From: Paracyclopina nana
Taxonomy: Eukaryota > Arthropoda > Copepoda > Cyclopoida > Cyclopettidae
Assembly: GCA_019096065.1 (NCBI GenBank)
Contig: JAGUCH010000001.1
Location: 3,100,001 to 3,164,000, forward strand
Direction of reading: 5' to 3'
DNA length: 64,000 bases
This document shows positions 10,659 through 23,681 of the stretch, one piece after another. Both the position numbers and the translations under genes were made by a program. The notes beneath the pieces were generated by a model. That model was not told the DNA's origin, did not search any database, and was given only the letters and a program-made list of their open reading frames with translations. Position 1 is the stretch's first letter; every line of letters begins with the position of its first letter.

Positions 10659-11667
10659 TTACGCAGCAGCGTAGCCCACGAAATACGCGTCACAGACCCG
10701 AGCATAGCCCAACTTCTCGAAAAGTTGAATTGATGCCTCGTTATCGAGTTCAATATACACATACGGAGTAACACCGTATTTAATCAGCTCGCAGGCTAAT
10801 GCATGGACACACGCCTTGGCGCATCCCTGCCCACGCCACTTTTCAGACGTCCTTAAGAGGCCCATGGCGCCGTACCTACAAAAGTCACCAGACTAGAAAA
10901 CAAACATTCGTCAGCAATTGGTAATCGAAGTACCTGTAAGTAAGTATCCATGCAATTGGATTGTCATCATCTGAACCTTCCTCAAAAACACCGAGGCCAA
11001 AGCCGATTTCAATTTGGCTTTTGATCCAAAGCAGCGAGGCTTCATCGTGAAACTTCCAATGGCCATTTACCAAAGGAGCATGTCTCGGGCTCAGCTTTTT
11101 CACGAGCAATTCTTGACCGGACTTTGATCGGAATTCCGGATTTGCGTTGCTTCGCTCGCATTCAGCCTTTTCCCATTGAGGACAGGGCTCCATATAAGTG
11201 GTTTTGCCATTTGACTGGATCAATTGCTTCAAACCTTCTATATGCCAGTCAGAAATGGATTCGAATTTGTAGTCATCAGCCTTCCACTCAAGGCAATCAT
11301 TAAGCAGGATATGCACCTAAAATAACCTTATCATTCATGATTTCTCTACCAGAGTTTGGTTAGCTCGCACCTTCTCCGCATCGTGTTGCTTCGAAAAGTA
11401 AGCGAGAGAATGAGTGGGCGTTTTGAAAAGGGCTTCTCCGCCGTCAGAGAAAAGTGCCAATACGATGCCTGATAATTCAACAAGAGGGTCTTCATCTTTT
11501 GGAATGAAAAAGGATGCTCTAGTAGATTCAGCAAAAATGCCGCATCCGCTGCAGAGGTTTAACGTTTCAACGAATCGCCTCGACCTGGGAAGATCCGGGA
11601 GCAGCGCTTGTCGCAGTTTATCATAATGCTCTTTTTCAAGAGCTTTAAAATGCTTCTCCAGCAGCAT
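10659..11667 (-). CDS. Glycine N-acyltransferase-like protein (GNAT fold)
   Basis: Exons 11371-11667, 10934-11316 and 10659-10875 (introns 54 and 58 nt) give 298 aa, close to the roughly 295 aa of vertebrate GLYAT and arthropod GLYATL proteins. The N-terminal half is the divergent GLYAT N-domain. The C-terminal half has the acetyl-CoA site, YGAMGLLRTSEKWRGQGCAK, where RGQGCA is the (Q/R)xxGx(G/A) pyrophosphate loop. It is followed by VYIELDNEASIQLFEKLGY, the standard last GNAT strands. Such enzymes conjugate acyl-CoA to amino acids; the substrate is unknown here. An acceptor-like CTTTTAG lies 5 nt before the ATG, so a 5' UTR intron or trans-splice site is possible. It is convergent with Ric. 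Confidence 0.82.
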
Positions 11668-14022
11668 TATGGCCTAAAAGAGAAATATGCGTTTCACTCC
11701 TACTGCGATGATTGAGAGTGTGCTAAGTGAAACCTTATAGCGTGTTGCTATAAAAATTGGGCTCAAAAACAAAGAGCAGTAAAACAACACGCGCAAAGCT
11801 ACCTTAAGCCTTACAAAAACAATAGTTAGAAAGACGCAATTTAAGAGTCTATGCAGGAGCCAGGTGGCAAATTCATGCTAAGCAAAAATTCTAGAATCAA
11901 AGGACACCTATCCCAATAGTATATATAATAGTAATATTTTTAGCATTTAAAATGTAGTGTTCATCATTTAAAGAAAGGCTTTTTGGAAAACACAGAAGTT
12001 ATAATAATTTTGATAGCTTTAATAATTGAGAAAAGTACAATTGAACTATCTGTTAGGCCTAATTCATTTTAAAGGTCTATGCAGGAGCCAGGTGGCAAAT
12101 TCATGCTAAGCAAAAATTCTAGAATCAAAGGACACCTATCCCAATAGTACCCCCATATAGTGGGATGATTAAGTTACTATGCAACATGGGCTTAGAAATG
12201 CTCCTGGGCTGAGCTAGGGGCCAATTTTTGGACCTAGGTGGAAAATTGGTTCAACCTAGGCTACCTGCCATAATGAGTGGCTTGATCAGAGCTTTCCAGA
12301 GAGCCAAAGATTTATGCCAAAACCATCAATTGTACTTTTCTCAATTATGAAAGCTATCAAAATTATTATAGCTTTTGTGTTTTCCAAAAAGCCTATCTTT
12401 AAATGATGAACGCTACATTTTAATTGCTAAAAATATAAGCTGTAGAATTTCTACGAAAATGGAGAGAGCGCGTGTTTTGTACCATTCTGAGAGATTCGAG
12501 GCTACGTGCTAAGTATCGAAGAAAAAAGCATTGCTTTCCAGATGCACACTTCTTGATAACCTCCTTTTATTAGTTCTCAGAATTTCCTCGCGAAACTTTT
12601 CGCAGAAATGGCTTTGGCCGTATGATTTTCAATGGATTCCAATCAAAGCAATTATGTGTAATGGAGCATTAAAGCCAGACTGATTTTAGTTTTCTGGCCG
12701 TCGCCCTCAATAAGTTTGAAAGGCCGCTCAAGCCATGGAGAGCATCAACTGCGATCCACCAAAGCAATCCCGCGCGATTTGAAGAAGGGAACAAAGACAT
12801 CATAGCAGCAGCAGCACGATTAGAAAAATCGCAGAAAAACGAAGTTGCTTTCTCTCTTTGAAATGTTGCGCACATCGCGAGCTGCATGGGTGCATGCCAT
12901 CACTTGGTAGACGTCGACGAGTGGGCCCGAGCGCGGCTCGGAAACGAGGGAAACGGCTCAGCTGTTCTACTACTGCAGCTGCTTAGCACAGTACCAGACC
13001 TCCTTGTTCTTCAACAAAGCACCTTTCCCAGTTGATGACGTTGTAGTGAGTCGACTTCACAAAGAAGCACAGACTTGCGTGCCTCTTCTCCATTCCCTAC
13101 TTGGTGCAACCTTCGTCTGAGAGGTTGATAATTGGAGGACAGGTAGAGGAAAACATAGGCCAGATTGGGAACGCTCATCAGCGCCAGAGGCCTGGCTCAC
13201 CTGTAGGTAAGATGCCTTCAGTGTGCTCTCAGTTCAACAAACAGACTCGTAGCAGCTCGAAATCGACGGAAAATAAATGCAATCTGCTGTGCAAAGTGCG
13301 CAGCATTTATAGAGTGGCACAGTATTGATTTGTCTGAATATACTCCTGGGAGTCTGTGCCTTTAACTTGAGGCCACAATAGAAGTGAAAGTGGCCCATTG
13401 AGCTTCATTGCTATAAAAAGAACCACCGATTCATCATCCAGGTTGATTTATCAGAATTTCAAATTAAGCAGATTGATTCGACGTGACTGTAGAAGCAGCA
13501 GTGTGACGGATTTGAATATCGAGTTGCAAAACCCCTGTGATTTGCATTTGTATGTCATCGCAGTTTTTGGCAGATTTTTTTGCTGTTCTGGCCTAGTGCG
13601 AAATAGCCACTCGAAATCACCTTAGGTCCAATAAAAAGGACTGACAACTACAATACAGCTAAGACGTTTTAGCTGAAGTCAACATAATGCTTTTGGTTCT
13701 ATTTTTGGACGACTGCCTAGTCTGCAATAAAGTAGTATAAAAAAGAGAGAAAGAATTGAATCATTTTTTCTTCTTTTTCTAGAAAAGTGTCAAGGGCCAG
13801 CCACAAAGAGTTTCTTCCTTTTGAGTTTTCAATCAAGCTGCTGCTGCTGCTGGCCCAGCTAAAGAGAAGAGAGCAAACATTTGTTCATCTCACAAAGTTT
13901 CTTGAAACTTGAAGCGATGCGCTGCTGCTAACTCATCAATAGCACAAACCTTGGACCTGAGCATGACATTCAGAATGTAAGGCTCAGTATGCGAGTAGCA
14001 GTTTGGAATCGCAAAAGCCAAA
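11668..14022. other. Intergenic, repeats in first half, no gene recognised
   Basis: 11847-12437 holds a compound direct/inverted repeat (listed separately). The remainder up to RhoBTB has no convincing coding signal. The last few hundred bases probably include the RhoBTB promoter and 5' UTR. Confidence 0.5.
11847..12437. repeat. Compound repeat: 75-bp direct repeats interleaved with 112-bp inverted arms
   Basis: Direct repeats at 11847-11921 and 12075-12149 are identical over 75 bp. Inverted arms at 11933-12044 and 12326-12437 are about 94% identical over 112 bp. The first arm lies between the two direct copies. The arms begin AATATTTTTAGCATTTAA. No transposase and no clear target duplication are seen. 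This is probably a foldback or MITE-like non-autonomous element, rearranged by a recent duplication. Confidence 0.8.
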
Positions 14023-16771
14023 ATGGATGACGAAGGGCCCCACCAGGAACTGGTGAAGTGCGTCTTGGTAGGAGACAATGCCGTTGGGAAGACGAGGCTA
14101 ATTTGTGCTAAAGCATGCAGGCAAAGAAGCTCCTTGTCTCAGCTCTTGAACCCTCACGTGCCCACGGTTTGGGCCATCGACCAGTACAGAATTTACAAAG
14201 AGGTGAGATTTTGCCCGCCTCACTTTTTTTGCTAGGTGTGGTGCCCCGTTGCTAAAGCAATTTCTAGTCAAGTTGGCAGTTGGAAATATTTCATAGGTTC
14301 AGTGATGCAAAAAGATGACACGTTAATCCGATTGTGCCGTCTGCATAAAATACGCCAAGAGTCTGGTTTCCAATCTATCATCTTTCACAGCTTAAAAGAT
14401 ACTTCAGCCGTCGACCAAATAAGTGAAAATCAATTTCAGAACAGGAAAGACTGTATTTTATGTATTTTAGTGATAATCACTAGACAGGAAAACCAGATTG
14501 CTTTCGGTTGCCTACCAAATATTAAGTTGACAATGTCATATATTTTTGCTTCTAATTGCCTCACGCTAAGATTAGATCGACTTATGATAAGCATGATATT
14601 AGGTTCTTGAGAACTCATGGACAAGCGTGGACGGTGTCAATGTCTCCCTTCGACTTTGGGACACCTTTGGGGACCACCATAAGGATCGCAGATTCGCTTA
14701 CGGCCGGTCAGATGTTGTACTCATGTGCTTTGACGTGGGAAGGGCCAGTTCCCTGGAGAACTGCAAAGATATGTGGTTTGCTCAAATCAAGAAATTCTGC
14801 CCCAACACCCCAATCATTTTGGTTGGTTGCAAAAACGACCTCAGGTTCATTCACAAGGACGAGCAGTACCTCAAGTTTTGCAGCCAAAGAAGTCCCCTCG
14901 TGAGGTAGTATTTTCTACCAATTTCTCGTGGCTTGGTATAATTTTTCACCTTAGGCGAGTGATAGAATCAGATCTTGTGATGCCAGAGGATGCGAGGTCA
15001 GTTGCTCGAGACCTCGGAATCCCCTACTACGAAGCGAGTGTGCTCACTTACTTTGGCATCGATGATGTGTTTGAAAATGCAATCAGAGCAGCTCTTTGCT
15101 CAAGGCGACAGCAGCGATTCCGTATCACCAATTCTAGCCTGAAAAGAGTTCGCAATCCCATTCTGCAAGAGCCCTATTGCCCACCCAGACCAAAATTGCC
15201 AGAGTCCAAAATTCTGGCCTCGACCTATCAGGAAGATTTGACACGGTTGGCAGGGTTGCAGTACAACACCGACCTCATTTTCCTCTGCGGCAGCGTCGGA
15301 TTCTCTGCCCACAAGTTTATCATGGCCTCGGCCAGCCCACTGCTCCGACGAATACTCTCTATGGACTACAGCAACGATTTGGGAGGACAAATTGGCACTC
15401 GAAGCAACAGCGAGACGAGCCTAGTAAGAAAGCTCACGTTCCTCGTCTCATTTTTCATAACGAGCGTTTTTAGGTCAGCAGCAATCTGGGCTCTAATCAG
15501 CTCAGCTCCGATTACATCTATGACGATACTGAGTGCCTGATTTCCTCGGAATCTAGCAGCCCCAGCCACCAACAAAAGCTGAGGAAAATGGCCTCCATCC
15601 ACGGAGGCCGGAGGCTGTCTGCGCATCATTTTCAGAGTCGGATAATTGGGGGCTCTCTATTTACATTGGTTCAGCCTCAACTGGAGCCAGGCGTGTTCAG
15701 ATCCCTGAATTACCCAGCTTTTCAATCACTGAGAGTGGAGAGAGTAATTAGGCTTCAATTTGATCTGAAGCACGTTAATTGGCCGTTTTCCTTGTTTGCA
15801 GTGCGAAAGCTTTGACAAAGATGGCAGGGTGGTAGCCTCAGTTCAAGTGATTCTTTCCTGCTCTAAACTCATCTCTCCTCAAGCGATGAATCAGGTCATC
15901 AAGTTTATTTACGGAGGAAGGCTTGATTTGAACCAGTGCAACATCGGAGACATGAAGCAGGTACTTTCTCTTTTTTGCTTCTGCGTTCATTTGATATAGT
16001 GCATCACTTCTCTCTTTAGGCCGCGGAATTCCTCGACCTGCCTGACCTCACTGCTTTTCTGACAGCTAAAGTCTCCCCTGGCGAGGAAGCTATAGATAAA
16101 AGAGATGCGCATCTTCGGGACAAGTTTATGCTCGGCCTCGAGGAGATATGCCTTGGCGATGGCCTTTTCAGTGACATTCTCTTCAAACTGGAAGACGGGA
16201 CGTGTGCAGGACACAAGCCCATCCTGATGGCTAGGTCGGATATGATGTGTGCCATGTTCACGCACGAGGAGATCTTCAAAGAAGCATCGGCTCGCGTGAT
16301 CCAGTTTCCCGGAGTGAAGAGAATAACTTTTTACCAGCTTTTGTTCTTTCTGTACACTGACAAGCCGCCAAATGTATCCACTGCAGACTGCGTGGATCTC
16401 ATTGAACTGGCCAACAGGCTATGCCTCCCCCGGCTAGTCACTCTGGTTGAGGCCACAATTATTCAAGCGTTCAATGAGGCCATTGCAAATGGACACGACA
16501 TCACTGAGGAAGCTTTAAATATTCTCCAGCCATGTCAAGTAAAATATCTACTCGAGGAAGTATTTTGTGCCCCCAACATTTGATCACTTCGTTTCAGATC
16601 CACAATGCACCACAATTGAGTGATTGGTGTCTTAGCTATTTATCACAAAATTACAACAGTATCTGCCGAAAATTTCCCAAAGTTCTGAGAGGATTACATC
16701 CCGAAAATCAAGCCTCACTCAACGTCTACAGATGGCCACCCATTTGGTACTATGAGAGTCTTCAGCTCTAG
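14023..16771 (+). CDS. RhoBTB: RhoBTB (atypical Rho GTPase with tandem BTB domains)
   Basis: Seven exons (14023-14202, 14612-14904, 14955-15423, 15474-15743, 15802-15960, 16020-16538, 16598-16771), all in phase; 687 aa. The Rho-like domain shows [21 protein letters not shown] (G1 at residues 17-24), [16 protein letters not shown], then [20 protein letters not shown], a signature specific to RhoBTB, and [12 protein letters not shown]. The first BTB domain ([20 protein letters not shown]) is interrupted by a Ser-rich insert, as is usual. The second BTB follows ([24 protein letters not shown]). The family C-terminus ([22 protein letters not shown]) ends the protein without a CAAX box. RhoBTB proteins act as adaptors of Cullin-3 ubiquitin ligases. 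Five of the six introns are 50-60 nt; the first is 409 nt. Confidence 0.95.
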
Positions 16772-18616
16772 AAATATGTTTAATTTGGGTCTAATTAGGT
16801 ACTTGAAGGACCATGATAATTACCAAAGAATGTTGGTGGATCAGCCCAAAAATCTGAAGCGAGCCAGAAATAACTCGGGATGTCTCTGTTTTTCCAGCAA
16901 ATCACGAAAGGACTTGAGTTATGAAAAATGATTTCATCCGGTAGTTTACTTAGGAATTAGCTGCTTTCATCCTTTATAGGTTTATCAAGTATCAATTTTA
17001 CAATCAATGTATTCGAGGTAATGCAACATTCAACACGCTGTCATTTTTGTAATTTATTTTCACTCTTCTTAGATGCATTATTGAAATACATTTAATTAAC
17101 ACACTTTTATTACACGGATTTTTGCCCTATCTAAGCTTTTACTATAAAATAAGTTGCTCAGTGGACCAAAAATCATTAATTATCCAAGTAATGAGCATTT
17201 GCTCATTCGAGTAATCCGGTTTCTGCACAGGTAACACAAACAAGGCATGAATTTAAGATACGAAAATGAGTTGGAATACTTAAAACTAACAAAGCGAATT
17301 CAACACACAGATCATGCGGCAAAACTTAAGAACTTATTTACAATGAAATCAGTCACTTACCTTCAATTCCGCAAGGCTTGGTCAAAACAATAATTAGTTC
17401 CAAAGCTGCCGTAGATGGCGTTGTGAACGCCAGTAGAGTGCGCAGTAGTAGCACAATATTGGCACGCTTTTTGGCTGGAATCAAAATAAACTAAAACTTT
17501 TTAAAGAAAAACTGCCGAGTCGCATGTGCTTGCTCCTAGGTGAAAATCGCAGCTCTCTAGTCTCTCGGGCAGTACAGAGGAACTAAAAAGATAAGTGAGG
17601 ACTCGTGCAGACAAGATCTTCCGAGAATTTGTTTTTCCGCGAAAATTTGTGGTATTGATATGCTATGGTGTTATCATCCCATTAGCAGCCAATAATGCCA
17701 CAATTCAGAGTTATTTTTCAGACTTATTGCCTTTAGTTTTTAATTTGAGTTGCAAATAGATATATTTCCTTCTTAATCATGTAGGCAAATAGTCAAGAAA
17801 TATTTTTGAGCAAAAATCTTGTCTATTGTTAAGTTAAACTAGCATAGTATAAGTCAAAATCTATTTTCTGCAGTACATAAATCTTTCGTAGATGTCCGAG
17901 TCTCTTCAGCGCCCTCAAGCGGGACTTCATGGCATTTCTCAAAGCTCAATACAAGCTTTACGTAATTCAAGGATGGTGAGCTACGTACTGATGCAAACTG
18001 ACATAATCTAATGGAATCAGAGTGACCAGAACTTTTAAAGCTAGAAGACACAAAAGCGTTATTTAGGTTCCGACCATGATCAGCATGAGCATTTCTTAAT
18101 TTGTCACTAAGCAATTCAGACTGTGATTCATTTGTAAACGTCAACGAGGAATGACAAGTTATGAAACAATGTAGTAGCGCATCTGCTTAGATAAGAGATC
18201 GATATAGTGTTTATCATGGAAGATACAATCTGGTCACAATATTTTTGTTTATAAGCTAGAAAATGTACTGAATGTAAGACGATCCAGAAAAATAAAAACC
18301 TACTTTTCATCCTTTTCGGCACATTTCAGTTTACTTTCACAACTCATCACAATAAAACACCCTAAAAATGCCCATGAATGTACTTTTACGCTACAAGAAA
18401 GGATAAAACTGCTCCTTTTTCTATCGCCATTAGGGCAGCTCAAGCGCCTTAAAAAACTCGAACCTGTCCCCACATGTTCACGTCGCATCATGGAAAAAAG
18501 AAAAAAGTCAAGGTGCGCCAGTCCAAGTGCATTCACCAGTGAATCATTCTAATTTGAAAAAGGTTTTAGTATTTTTCTTTCTACCTTAAACTCAAGAAGG
18601 TAGGCACGTTTCAAGC
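16772..18616. other. Intergenic between RhoBTB and the lipase, one weak minus-strand exon candidate
   Basis: No confident gene. On the minus strand, 17361-17474 is flanked by an acceptor (CCAG) and a strong donor (GTAAGT). It encodes a hydrophobic stretch (NIVLLLRTLLAFTTPSTAA). A possible next exon at 17203-17222 ends in TGA. No upstream exon was found. Confidence 0.3.
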
Positions 18617-20091
18617 ATGTTCAAAAAGCTGACAAACACACTCAGCCTGGGACTAGACAAAGTTGTGGATTTTTCTCAGACCCAACTGACAGATTCTTTG
18701 TCAAGAAAGTATCCTGACATTGGGGAAGTTTTGGAAGTGCTAGAAAGACTAAAAGGCCAAAGTGCCATTGAACATGAAGAAGTAGACTCACCTAAAGGAG
18801 ATGGGAAATGGAGGCCTTTGCTCCTAACCATTGGATTGCTCTACAAACTGCAGAAAATCCAAGATGAGCACAACTGGTACAACAACCCTGACATTTTTGT
18901 CAATGACACTCGACAAGAAAATGATCTCCTGCAGGTCTTTGGCTTCTATTGGCATCTCTGCGTTCAAGTTGCTGAGGTTTTGAGGTCTTCTGAAGTAGAC
19001 CATGCAGACCAAGACAACATCAAGTCTGCCTTGCAACAGAGACTTGATAGCCTGAGTATTGAAGTTAGGCTGGCAAATGCTACAGATGACCGCCTGGTAG
19101 ATCAACATTGCCCAGATTTTGCTGTTCTGCTTGACCATCCACACCAACTCATTGTCATCAACATTTGTGGAACAAGGATGATGCCTGCTCCCAAAATGGC
19201 TGACGTGTTCATGGATCTGTATGCAACTGCAGAGCCTTTTTTGCATGGCAAAGCCCACAGAGGAATGGCAATCGGAGCTCGTAACATTCTGAGCAAGACA
19301 ACTGATTTGCTACGCGAGGCTGTCAACGAGTATCCGCATTATGGAATACTTGTGACTGGATACTCCCTTGGCGCTGGAATTTGCCAACTAGTGGCAATGG
19401 AGCTCAATCAGGAAAGGCCCAACATTCGCTGCATTTCCTATGGAGCTCCTCTGGTGTTTGAAGCAGATCTTGAGGTTGAGGACTACTATGGAAAAAATCT
19501 GTATACGGTTGTCTGCAGCCACGATGGTCTTGCTTCAGCCTCTCTTTGCACAGTCTCCAAACTGTTTGCCCAGATCAGGGCTGTGGACGACTTGCAGCTA
19601 AGACGTCGAGATATCATAAAGCTTCTTTGCAACAAGATCAAGACTGAAGAGGGGAATGACATGAAGGAGGAGGATGACAGTGAAGGCGATGAAGAGTTTG
19701 ATAAGGAGCTGTTGGCACACAAGCCAAAGATTATTTTGAGTCCGGAATGGGAGCAAATTAGCGAAGCTGTTTCTGCTGTGTCCACAAGAGATGATATGGC
19801 GAAGCTAACACATCCAGCTAAAAATATTTTTGTGTTTAAAAGGCGCAACGGTGGTGAAGTCATCACCAGGTATTTTCAGGTGATGAGTTGGCATCAGCTC
19901 CAATTCTATGTTGGGGTAATGTTTCTATCTTGCAGGATGGTTGCTCGCAGCTGGCAGAAAATTTGAGGCTGCGAGGAGCTATGTTCAACCACCATATGCC
20001 CTGGAGCTATGAGAGCCTCTTCAGTGGGTATGGAGACAACCAAGAGACGGTTCCACTCGAACTTGTGAAGGCAGTATTGAATTTTGATTGA
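18617..20091 (+). CDS. Class-3 lipase, DAGL-like, without membrane domain
   Basis: Exons 18617-19879 and 19936-20091 (56-nt intron); 472 aa from the first ATG. The catalytic core follows the sn-1-specific diacylglycerol lipase pattern: LIVINICGTRMM (oxyanion strand), AHRGM, the nucleophile elbow GYSLGAG (Ser250), CISYGAPLVF, a probable acid Asp303 in CSHDGLASASL, and a catalytic His441 in FNHHMPWSY. DAGLs release 2-arachidonoylglycerol from diacylglycerol. This protein lacks their four N-terminal membrane helices and has about 150 mostly helical residues instead, so it is probably soluble or peripheral. A very acidic loop (KEEDDSEGDEEFDKE, near residue 350) sits between Asp and His, where DAGL has its regulatory loop. 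The exact substrate is unknown. A poly(A) signal lies at 20169. Confidence 0.85.
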
Positions 20092-23000
20092 CCTAGCTAT
20101 ATTAATTGTCCTTAAATCAGTACAAATGGCACTATTTTATGCCTTATTAAAAAAACCGAAATGTTCATAATAAAGGCCTCAAAACTTTGAACAAGAACAT
20201 GCATTTTTGAGATGAGATTTTACTCCAATTTAAATAAAATGCTGGAACATTCGATCTGCAATGACAGGACAGCAGTCAAAAGTGAAGCTTTCTTGAAAAC
20301 TGCTCCAATGTGTAATTTGATCTTCATTTTTCAAAAGACAGTGACAAGCTTTAGCTAAAAAGTGAATGCGATCATAGTTTAATGAATTTTACCTAATTTA
20401 AGTCTAACCATAAAACTTAAACCAAATTGGGACTCAGCTGAGTTAAATCTATTCGTTAAAATAATTCACGAGGCAGATCGTTTTAAAAGGATATTATAAG
20501 TCAAAATAGTTTACACTGCACTGCTGATTTCAGCAAGTTTGATCTTGAATTCCTGAGCGATTGTCATCGAAATTTTCTGCGTCGTGCTTAGATGAAGTAG
20601 TGAACTCTAGTCTGCCTGAATTAAGGATTCAAATGATTGAGAAATCACGTCAGTTAGTCCAAAACGCTCAACAAGTGACAGGTAAGCCCTAAACAGAGCA
20701 GTTAATTTACTGCACTGATCCTAGCCAGTTTTATCTCTTAATTTTTTCCTAGTTTCTCCACATATCCGAAAATTTATCGAATGGAAAAAAGTTCTAATTT
20801 CAGTAAAGTCTGAGAATACTTTCATACCTAAGAAAGGTAAGCTCGGAGTAGTTTTCTTGTCCATTATGATTCAACTGTCCCTGCATATGAAGAGATAATT
20901 GAAGCAAAGCTATTTTCGAAGCTTACCATTAAACACCAGACGCACAAGCTGCATATTTATCAAAATCAAGTCTGAATCAAATGTTATAGTAGTTTTATCA
21001 TTATTTTTCATGGCGTCATCATACGAGCAGATTGCCCACAAATTGACAGTTGCAACTCATGCAAAAAACATTCATGATCATGAGCTTTATGTTAGATGAC
21101 CATGGACTAGGGCTAAAGTCAGTTTTTTTTTACTAAAGAGCCCTGCGTTAAATTCACTAGCAATCTCATATGTCAAAATCTTAAGCTAGGTTGCGAAGAA
21201 TTTATAGGCATACAAATATTAGTTGGCATGTTAACAGCAGAATAATCCGGATCAAGCTAGCTTTTCGCTAAAAAGATAATTGAGTTGATAAAATGTTTTG
21301 ACTTTTTATCAAAGTCAATTGCTCTCGACAAGAGAGCATACTAAGTATTCATGTATGGTCCATGGAGCGCTATGAGAAAACCTTGAATAATTTGAAAACT
21401 TCAAAGAATTCTTAAGCTTGAGGGGTAGGTCTAGTTTTGGCACGTTTTTTACATAAATATTTTATAAAGCAGAGCTGCAATGATAAAAACTCAACTAGAG
21501 GGTTTACATTGGAAAGGCAAAAAAACCTTTTAATTTAGAGCAATGTGACCCATCGATCCTAACGAAAATGAGCAATTCACAATTTGAGCCATAATATCGC
21601 ACTCTCTGCATTAAACAGAACGTATATGTGACCAATCGCAACTAAGCTTATCTTTTATGCTATTTTGAATATACTGCAAAGGATGTCCACATTCGGAAGA
21701 CTATCTTATGAGGAGGATGTTTCCGATTTCTTATCTCTATCTAATCGAGCAGATAATTTGCGTCCATTTAAAACAAATATTTTTTTAAAAAATATCCAAG
21801 TTCAAATAAATGCCTAAAAAATAGAAGCGTAATATGTTAGCCAAAAATCGCAGAAAAAACTAATTTGTTGCTCATTTCACGCATGACATATCCTAACACC
21901 CACTCCCATGCATTCTGCAGTAAAATAGCATATTTTTGCTAATGACATGATGACCTTATTCAATTCATTGTCATTGTACATGAATGATTTGGAGACCCGT
22001 AGTAACTAGTTGCACTCCGCAAATCAAGATTAACGTGCCTATGCGAAAAATGCAAACTAGCCATGAGCTAAAATCGAGGGGTCAAAATGTTCTTTGTGCA
22101 ATAATTTTATAATGATCCCAATCAAAGACTTCAAAGAACAAGGTTTTTTTCAAAGATGCCATGTTAGAACTTGTTGATCATGCTTACTTTATATGGGAAC
22201 CACTTTTAAATAAGCCAAAGGCGTAAAGTCGCTAGATTCCATGCGCCATCTAGCCCGGCAACTTTGCCCAGTACATTTGACATGGCTACACTACATAGGA
22301 GATCACTAATGGGCTATTTTTTGGCTTTTGGTGCACTAATTCTGAAAACTTTATTAATATGACATAATCTACGGATAAAATGGCATCCTTTCAAGCCATA
22401 AAACCATATGCAACTCACATTTCCAAGCATTTCATTACTGAAACCATATTTTTCTAACCTGGCTCCGCTGATCAGCCAATGAAATTGCCGCTCGTGATCA
22501 CGTGACAAGTTTCGCGCGCGACAGTTTTTCCAAATATACTTGCCCTAAAAGCGCCATCTAGCGAAAAAGTTTGTCCCTCCAATGGCTTATTGGACCTAGA
22601 AATAGCCAAGGCAAGCTGAGCCAAGTAATCTCACTTTACCCAAAAAAGTTGTTCTAACGCTTATAGAAATTCCTTAGAGATCATTCCAAATGCATCAAAT
22701 TGCCAGCATAAAGATAAGTGTGTGCACAGTTTAAAAGGCAATATTGTACCATTTAGCTTAGTGAATACACTGTTATTTTTTCTTCAAACTTGGTAGGTAA
22801 GGTAACAGCTACATTCCATGTTGGGCTCTATCTAGTCACTTCCTCACATAAAAGCATAGCACTTAAGAAGAACAAAATCACTAGCATTGTTGAATCTAAC
22901 ATTGACCTTTATGTGCTAATTTCCCATTATACTTTAATCTCAATTAATGCAATAGAATTACCAAGTCGTTTTCAAGAGAATGAGTGACATATTATCCTTC

Positions 23001-23681
23001 CAAGCTATTCTAATCTTCACTCGTTTTTAGATCATTGCTATGCAGCTAGAAAAGTAATCAATTTGAAAGAAAACAACTCTTCAGAGAATCGAATGCTGAG
23101 ATAGTGCCTAAAAATACAAAGCCACATAAAATATTACGAAATATAGTAATATGCCAATTTGCGTTTTTTCGCCCAAAAAAACATCGCAAAGATTGGCATG
23201 AAGGATAGCAAAATTACTCGGAATGGGAACATGCCCATCAGTACATGCAGTCAGAGCAATAGATTTTGATTAGAGTATCTCGCTCTCAACAACAAACTGG
23301 CCTTTTTTGTAAGGTAGAGCTCGCTCAAACAACTTCCTTAATCAGAATGATTGATAACTTGCATTGTTTATTTTTTTGTAAGATTACCCATTACCCAGTA
23401 AAATAGGTATAGCATATTATAACATAACTAACGGTGGATTAAAAACAATTTTGAGAGCGTTTTACTCTCATCAAAATTACTTCTCTGCATACAGTTCATC
23501 ATCATGCAAAACAATGCTCTAGAATTTTGACTGAGAACAGCGAGCGTCAGCGCATTGAAGTTCTTTAGATAAAACGAACGCTCATCATACACGGGCACCA
23601 AACGCAATCTAATACGATCAAAATTTCAGAACTGGTCTGTAAAAGTAGAAGGCACAGTGGCCAAAACAGTTTGACCAAACC
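20092..23681. other. Intergenic, no gene recognised
   Basis: About 3.6 kb of A+T-rich sequence with the lipase 3' UTR at its start and presumably the Kir promoter and 5' UTR at its end. No coding frame, RNA gene or structured repeat stood out. Confidence 0.5.
20169..20174 (+). terminator. Poly(A) signal of the lipase gene
   Basis: AATAAA 78 nt after the TGA of the lipase. Confidence 0.6.

Noticed and set aside
17854-18144. Minus-strand 96-codon frame
   Set aside because: No signal peptide, domain or splice logic, and an unremarkable composition. It is left unannotated.
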